Source of the DNA: an uncultured Clostridium sp.
Lineage (GTDB): Bacteria; Bacillota; Clostridia; Lachnospirales; Lachnospiraceae
Assembly (NCBI GenBank): GCA_900538475.1
Contig: UPYT01000001.1
Span: 124,001-188,000 of the forward strand
Direction of reading: 5' to 3'
Length of the DNA: 64,000 nt
Of this stretch, positions 60,165 to 64,000 are shown in pieces. A program made the translations under genes and the position numbers. The notes below the pieces were generated by a model. It was not told the origin of the DNA. It saw only the letters and a program-made list of their open reading frames with translations, and searched no databases. Each line of letters starts with the position of its first letter. Position 1 is the first letter of the stretch.

Positions 60165-61136
60165 TTAATTCTGGAAGTTTATCATCTGTTCTTTTGTAAG
60201 AGGATAGGAATACAGTGTATTTCCATCCAGATTACAGCGGTGCATATCCACGGCGCTGATGCACTGATTTTCATAGGTTGTATAATAATAAATTCCCCGG
60301 TCGGTGTTGATACAGGAGGTATAACCAGTAATTTCGTAGGATCCGTCATCTAGGCGGACACAGCCCCTCTGCTGCTCTACAGAGCCAAGAATATGGAAAA
60401 ACTGGCTGATGCTTTCTAATTCACTGTCTCCGGATACGGAATTAAGCTTTACATAGGCGGCCCGGACAAATCTAGAGGCAGAGGATAAATCGCCGGGAAG
60501 TCCGATGGCCCCCATGCCTTTGCAGTAAGGGCGCAGTTCTACCTGGCCAAATCGGTTTTCCGGAGAATAACAGGTCAGATTGATAAATTCTGTCAAGTGA
60601 ATCATGTGGTAGTCAAAGCAGGGGTTATTGGTAAGAACTCCTACCGGGTTTTCGTAGATTTTTAACCCGCTTTTTACACACTCTACTGTAATAGAAGCGT
60701 CTTTGTCAGAAATCATCCAGTGCAGAGGAGAGAGAGGAAGCTGGTCTGCAAAGTTTTCCTTCCATAGATTTATCTCCGACAGGCAGCGGTGAACCTCAGA
60801 CAGAGTCTTGCACTGACCAAGAAGCCAGGGAATCAGTTCAAAGGGAGCAATGTTGATTTTTTCCGGATCTGCCGGGAAGTAATGTGCATTTCCCGGGAAA
60901 TTTAATCCGGCTACAGCCAGTCCCCATTCATTGGCTGCCTCGTAATACAGAGGGTAACCATCCATAACAGTAGCCATTCCGATGATTGCTCCGTGGCTGG
61001 ACAGAGTTTTCCCGTTTCGGAAGTGGAGGGGGAAATTCCTTGGGGTAACGGTAACGGTTTCCTGATAGGAGTATTCTAAATCCAGAGTTCTTCCAAAATA
61101 ATGATCTTTTGTTTGATAAGTGACTGCTGTACACAT
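60165..61136 (-). CDS. Bile salt hydrolase / choloylglycine hydrolase family enzyme
   Basis: 323 residues from ATG 61136 with GGAGG 8 bp upstream; this start puts the nucleophile at Cys2 (MCTAVTYQ), exposed when Met1 is removed, as the Ntn-hydrolase family demands. Catalytic positions match bile-salt hydrolases: Cys2, Arg16, Asp19, Asn79 (GLNF), Asn170/171 (LTNNP) and Arg225. Length is also right. BSH splits glycine or taurine from conjugated bile acids; penicillin V acylase and N-acyl-homoserine-lactone acylase share the fold, so substrate needs assay. There is no signal peptide, so it is cytosolic. A gut habitat is implied. Confidence 0.88.
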   Translation of the reverse strand: MCTAVTYQTKDHYFGRTLDLEYSYQETVTVTPRNFPLHFRNGKTLSSHGAIIGMATVMDGYPLYYEAANEWGLAVAGLNFPGNAHYFPADPEKINIAPFELIPWLLGQCKTLSEVHRCLSEINLWKENFADQLPLSPLHWMISDKDASITVECVKSGLKIYENPVGVLTNNPCFDYHMIHLTEFINLTCYSPENRFGQVELRPYCKGMGAIGLPGDLSSASRFVRAAYVKLNSVSGDSELESISQFFHILGSVEQQRGCVRLDDGSYEITGYTSCINTDRGIYYYTTYENQCISAVDMHRCNLDGNTLYSYPLTKEQMINFQN

Positions 61137-61180
61137 AAGCATTTCCTCCATTCATCCTTGTTAGAATAGAACATGATAGA

Positions 61181-61186
61181 ATTATA
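61181..61186 (-). promoter_or_regulatory. Extended -10 of the bile-salt-hydrolase gene
   Basis: TGaTATAAT on the minus strand, hexamer at 61186-61181. The -35 region is only a T-tract. It is divergent from the helicase promoter. Confidence 0.6.
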
Positions 61187-61230
61187 TCATAAATGGCTTA
61201 TAAAAAAACAGAAAAATCCATACAGTCTGT

Positions 61231-61259
61231 TTGACATTCCCATTTATTTATGATAGTAT
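61231..61259 (+). promoter_or_regulatory. Promoter and long leader of the DEAD-box helicase gene
   Basis: TTGACA (61231-61236), 17 bp, TAGTAT (61254-61259), extended TGa. The leader of about 105 nt contains hairpins TGAGAGG/CCTCTCA (61276-61282 with 61304-61310) and CTCTGCC/GGCAGAG (61333-61339 with 61343-61349). Long leaders are common for cold-inducible helicase genes. Confidence 0.85.
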
Positions 61260-61372
61260 TATTCTTCGTATACTATGAGAGGATTCAGGGGATTCACTTG
61301 AACCCTCTCAATTTAGTTTTGAGATTGGAAACCTCTGCCTGGGGCAGAGATCGTTAAAGGAGAAAATATAGA

Positions 61373-63070
61373 ATGGAATCAGTGAGATTTGAAGATTTAC
61401 AGTTAGACGACCGGATTTTGCGGGCAGTTGCAGATATGGGTTTTGAAGAGGCATCCCCGATTCAGGCAAAGTCTATTCCTGTACAGCTGGAGGGCGTGGA
61501 TATGATTGGTCAGGCGCAGACTGGTACAGGAAAAACAGCAGCCTTTGGAATTCCCCTTCTGCAGAAAATTGATCCGAAAAACAAAAAGCTGCAGGCGGTA
61601 GCTCTGTGTCCCACCAGAGAGCTGGCCATCCAGGTGGCAGAGGAGATCCGCAGTCTGGCAAAGTATATGCATGGCATCAAGGTCCTTCCGATTTACGGAG
61701 GACAGGATATTGTACGTCAGATTAAGGGTTTGAAGGACGGCACCCAGATTATTATCGGAACTCCGGGCCGGGTGATGGATCATATGCGCCGGAAAACGGT
61801 AAAGTTTGATCAGGTACATACAGTGATTATGGATGAGGCAGATGAGATGCTGAACATGGGCTTTCTGGAAGACATGGAAACTATTTTAAGTCAGCTGCCG
61901 ACAGAGCGTCAGACGATTATGTTTTCTGCAACCATGCCGCCGGAAATCCAGAAAATTGCAGAAAGCTTCCAGAAGGATCCTCAGGTGATCCGGGTGGTAA
62001 AAAAAGAGCTGACGGTACCGAAGGTGACGCAGTATTATTATGAAGTAAAGCCCAGAACCAAGGTGGAGGTTATGTGCCGTCTGCTGGATCTGTATGCGCC
62101 CAAGCTGTCTGTGGCATTCTGCAACACAAAAAAGCAGGTAGATGAGCTGGTAGACGAGCTTCAGGGACGGGGCTATTTTGCAGAAGGACTCCACGGAGAT
62201 CTGAAGCAGATCCAGAGAGACCGGGTTATGAACAGCTTCCGGAACGGACGCACGGAGATTCTGGTGGCTACGGATGTGGCAGCCCGTGGAATTGATGTAG
62301 ATGATGTTGAGGCAGTGTTTAACTACGATATTCCTCAGGATGATGAGTATTATGTACACCGGATTGGACGAACCGGCCGGGCCGGACGAACCGGAATTGC
62401 GTTCAGCTTTGTTGTAGGGCGGGAGGTCTATAAACTGCGGGACATTCAGCGGTACTGCAAGACAAAGATTATTCCTCAGGCAGTGCCGTCTCTGGATGAT
62501 ATTACAGAGATTAAGGCAGAGAAGATTCTGGAACAGGCAGGCTGTGTGATGAATGAGATGGATTTAAGCCCGATCGTTCACATTCTGGAAAAGAAGCTGC
62601 TGGAGGAGGATTATACCTCGTTAGAGCTGGCGGCAGCGCTTTTACGGATGCATATGGGCGAAAGTAATGAGGATATTATCATTGACAGCCGGCCGGCACG
62701 CTCCCTGGATGATCTGGATTCCTGGGGCGGAAAAGATCAAAGAGGACGCCGGGACGGACGTTATGGCCGTGGACGGGATGCAAGAGGCCAGCGGAGCGGC
62801 CGTGGCGGACGGGGACGGAGCCAGGACAATGGAATGGCAAGGCTTTTCCTGAATGTAGGACGGGATCAGAACATTAAGCCGGGAGACGTGCTGGGAGCCA
62901 TTGCCGGAGAATCCGGTATTTCCGGACGGATGATTGGAAGCATTGATATGTACGATAAATACACTTTTGTAGAGGTTCCGGAGGACTGTGCCGGAGAAGT
63001 GCTGGAGTGTATGAAGCGAGTGAAAATCCGCGGAAAAAATGTGCGGATGGAGCTGGCAAACGAGAAATAA
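61373..63070 (+). CDS. DEAD-box RNA helicase (CshA/DbpA-like)
   Basis: 565 residues. Q motif (FEDLQLDDRILRAVADMGFEEASPIQ split over residues 6-31), AQTGTGKTAA near 45, PTRELA, DEAD at about 153-156, SAT, and HRIGRTGRAGR near 325. A dimerisation-like segment follows, then an RG-rich stretch (about 455-490, RGRGGRGRS type) and a C-terminal DbpA/CsdA RNA-binding domain (about 490-563). It unwinds RNA in ribosome assembly and RNA decay, often in the cold. Own promoter, own terminator. Confidence 0.93.
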   Translation: MESVRFEDLQLDDRILRAVADMGFEEASPIQAKSIPVQLEGVDMIGQAQTGTGKTAAFGIPLLQKIDPKNKKLQAVALCPTRELAIQVAEEIRSLAKYMHGIKVLPIYGGQDIVRQIKGLKDGTQIIIGTPGRVMDHMRRKTVKFDQVHTVIMDEADEMLNMGFLEDMETILSQLPTERQTIMFSATMPPEIQKIAESFQKDPQVIRVVKKELTVPKVTQYYYEVKPRTKVEVMCRLLDLYAPKLSVAFCNTKKQVDELVDELQGRGYFAEGLHGDLKQIQRDRVMNSFRNGRTEILVATDVAARGIDVDDVEAVFNYDIPQDDEYYVHRIGRTGRAGRTGIAFSFVVGREVYKLRDIQRYCKTKIIPQAVPSLDDITEIKAEKILEQAGCVMNEMDLSPIVHILEKKLLEEDYTSLELAAALLRMHMGESNEDIIIDSRPARSLDDLDSWGGKDQRGRRDGRYGRGRDARGQRSGRGGRGRSQDNGMARLFLNVGRDQNIKPGDVLGAIAGESGISGRMIGSIDMYDKYTFVEVPEDCAGEVLECMKRVKIRGKNVRMELANEK

Positions 63071-63092
63071 AATACCTGTTGTGGATTTTTTT

Positions 63093-63129
63093 ATGAACCT
63101 GCGTTATAATAACGGCAGGTTCATTTTTT
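63093..63129 (+). terminator. Terminator of the DEAD-box helicase gene
   Basis: ATGAACCTGC, loop of 12, GCAGGTTCAT then T-run: a perfect 10-bp stem 23 bp past the stop. Confidence 0.9.
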
Positions 63130-63132
63130 ATG

Positions 63133-63250
63133 CCATAGGAAAGTGTGTCCTATGACATAAAAACGCTCCGCGAGGATCGCCATGCGGTGGAAGAGAATTT
63201 TGTTGCAGAAGCGACCCGCCGCAGGCGGAGAAGCTCGCGAGCTTCTTTTT
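63133..63250 (+). repeat. Dispersed intergenic repeat, copy B
   Basis: Closest to copy A. Leading hairpin CATAGGA/TCCTATG (63134-63154), core ACATAAAAACGCTCCGCGAG, and a terminal perfect palindrome GAAGCTCGCGAGCTTC followed by TTTTT. CTCCGC in the core can pair with GCGGAG near the end. It starts 4 bp after the helicase terminator and ends about 25 bp before nagA, so nagA transcripts from upstream must cross it. Confidence 0.82.
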
Positions 63251-63274
63251 AATATAAACGCAGGAGGTATTTCT

Positions 63275-64000
63275 ATGATTATTCAAAGCACCAGAGTCTG
63301 GATCTGCGGGCAGTTTATGCCTGCGCAGCTGGAGGTACAGGGGGAAAAAATTGCGGGAGTTCATGCTTATCAGTCACATCCGGCGGATGTAGATTATGGC
63401 AGTAAACGGATTCTGCCGGGATTTATTGATGTTCATACACATGGGGCTTATGGATTTGATACGAATGATGCTGAGCCGGAGGGACTTCGGGACTGGATGG
63501 CTCGGATTCCAGAGGAGGGAGTTACCTCTATTCTTCCTACGACAGTAACTCAGATGCCGGAGGTTCTGACAAAGGCAGTTGCCAATGTAGCAAAGGTTGC
63601 AGAAGAGGGCTATGAGGGGGCCGAGATCCTTGGCATCCATTTTGAGGGACCATATCTTGACATGGATTACAAGGGCGCTCAGCCGCCGGAAGCAATTGCT
63701 GTTCCTACGGTAGAGCAGTTTTCCATGTATCAGGAAGCAGCGAAGGGTATGATTCGGTATATTACCATGGCTCCAGAGCATGATCCGGACTTTGCTCTGA
63801 CCAAATACTGTCATGATACAGGCGTTGTTGTCAGCATGGGCCATTCTTCTGCAACCTATGAGGAGGCTTTGCTGGGGATCGCCAACGGCGCTACTTCCAT
63901 GACTCATGTATACAACGGAATGACACCCTATCATCACAGAAAGCCGGGACTTGTGGGAACGGCTATGCGGGTGCGTGACATTTACGGTGAGATTATCGGA
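63275..64000 (+). CDS. nagA: N-acetylglucosamine-6-phosphate deacetylase (3' end outside window)
   Basis: 242 residues visible, frame open to the window end. ATG 63275 (MIIQSTRVWI) has AGGAGG 7 bp upstream. Amidohydrolase landmarks: HTHGAYGFDTND, the metal-binding Glu in GIHFEGPYLD, His in VSMGHSSATYEEA and THVYNGMTPYHHRKPG. It deacetylates GlcNAc-6-P in amino-sugar and cell-wall recycling. No promoter is visible between the repeat and the gene. Confidence 0.93.
   Translation, partial: MIIQSTRVWICGQFMPAQLEVQGEKIAGVHAYQSHPADVDYGSKRILPGFIDVHTHGAYGFDTNDAEPEGLRDWMARIPEEGVTSILPTTVTQMPEVLTKAVANVAKVAEEGYEGAEILGIHFEGPYLDMDYKGAQPPEAIAVPTVEQFSMYQEAAKGMIRYITMAPEHDPDFALTKYCHDTGVVVSMGHSSATYEEALLGIANGATSMTHVYNGMTPYHHRKPGLVGTAMRVRDIYGEIIG

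Noticed and set aside
1..64000. CRISPR arrays, prophage, tRNA or rRNA genes
   Set aside because: No regularly spaced direct repeats, phage structural genes or cloverleaf tRNA sequences were seen anywhere in the window.

Overview
The window reads as chromosome of an anaerobic, probably gut-dwelling member of the Clostridia, most likely Lachnospiraceae. The evidence is a one-chain pyruvate:ferredoxin oxidoreductase, formate-tetrahydrofolate ligase, several radical-SAM enzymes, T-box control, a GerW-type sporulation protein, a VanW protein, a bile-salt-hydrolase-like enzyme, and gene orders typical of Firmicutes. No species is claimed. Almost all of it is core genome; the only clear mobile element is an IS607-type insertion at about 14.7-16.3 kb, with a MITE-like element beside it.

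Layout. 1-2.6 kb: the end of an AI-2E family permease and a VanW cell-wall protein. 2.8-6.5 kb: nifJ with a structured leader and strongly biased codon use. 6.7-13.6 kb: a small membrane exporter, an LTA-synthase-like enzyme, an SLC13-type permease, O-acetylhomoserine sulfhydrylase and cardiolipin synthase. 13.6-16.5 kb: an orphan citC, an IS607 element whose TnpA is gutted while TnpB keeps every catalytic residue, and a 152-bp cloverleaf-like repeat. 16.7-25.2 kb: tepA, ftsK, fhs, murE, murF. 25.2-37.1 kb: a dense run priA-def-fmt-yugP-rsmB-rlmN-prpC-prkC-rsgA-rpe-thiN (replication restart, N-terminal formyl processing, rRNA modification, PASTA kinase/phosphatase signalling, ribosome assembly). 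37.2-41.1 kb: an ECF S component, serS and convergent rqcH. 41.4-54.4 kb: yicC-gmk-rpoZ, rimO-pgsA-cinA, two unrecognised proteins, DUF2953-gerW, rpmB, asp23-fakA-recG. 54.5-57.8 kb: a tryptophan T-box controlling an ABC transporter (trpXYZ). 57.8-64 kb: a two-component system, a small hypothetical, a bile-salt hydrolase, a DEAD-box helicase, and nagA running off the end.

Much of 25-54 kb is the Bacillus ylo region (rqcH, yicC, gmk, rpoZ, priA, def, fmt, rsmB, rlmN, prpC, prkC, rsgA, rpe, thiN, rpmB, asp23, fakA, recG) cut into blocks and reordered. The tepA-ftsK / rimO-pgsA-cinA set is split in the same way.

The most interesting signals are non-coding. (1) A dispersed intergenic repeat occurs three times, each time starting within a few bases of the U-run of an intrinsic terminator (6619, 54832, 63133). 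(2) A 152-bp imperfect palindrome that can fold as a closing stem with three hairpins lies at 16337-16488; a 39-bp compact derivative sits in the vanW leader (661-699). (3) A leader of about 180 nt upstream of rqcH has competing long-range pairings. (4) The nifJ leader has two overlapping alternative hairpins. (5) A TnpB gene without a working transposase is followed by a plausible guide-RNA region aimed at citC. All structures were found by eye; none was computed.
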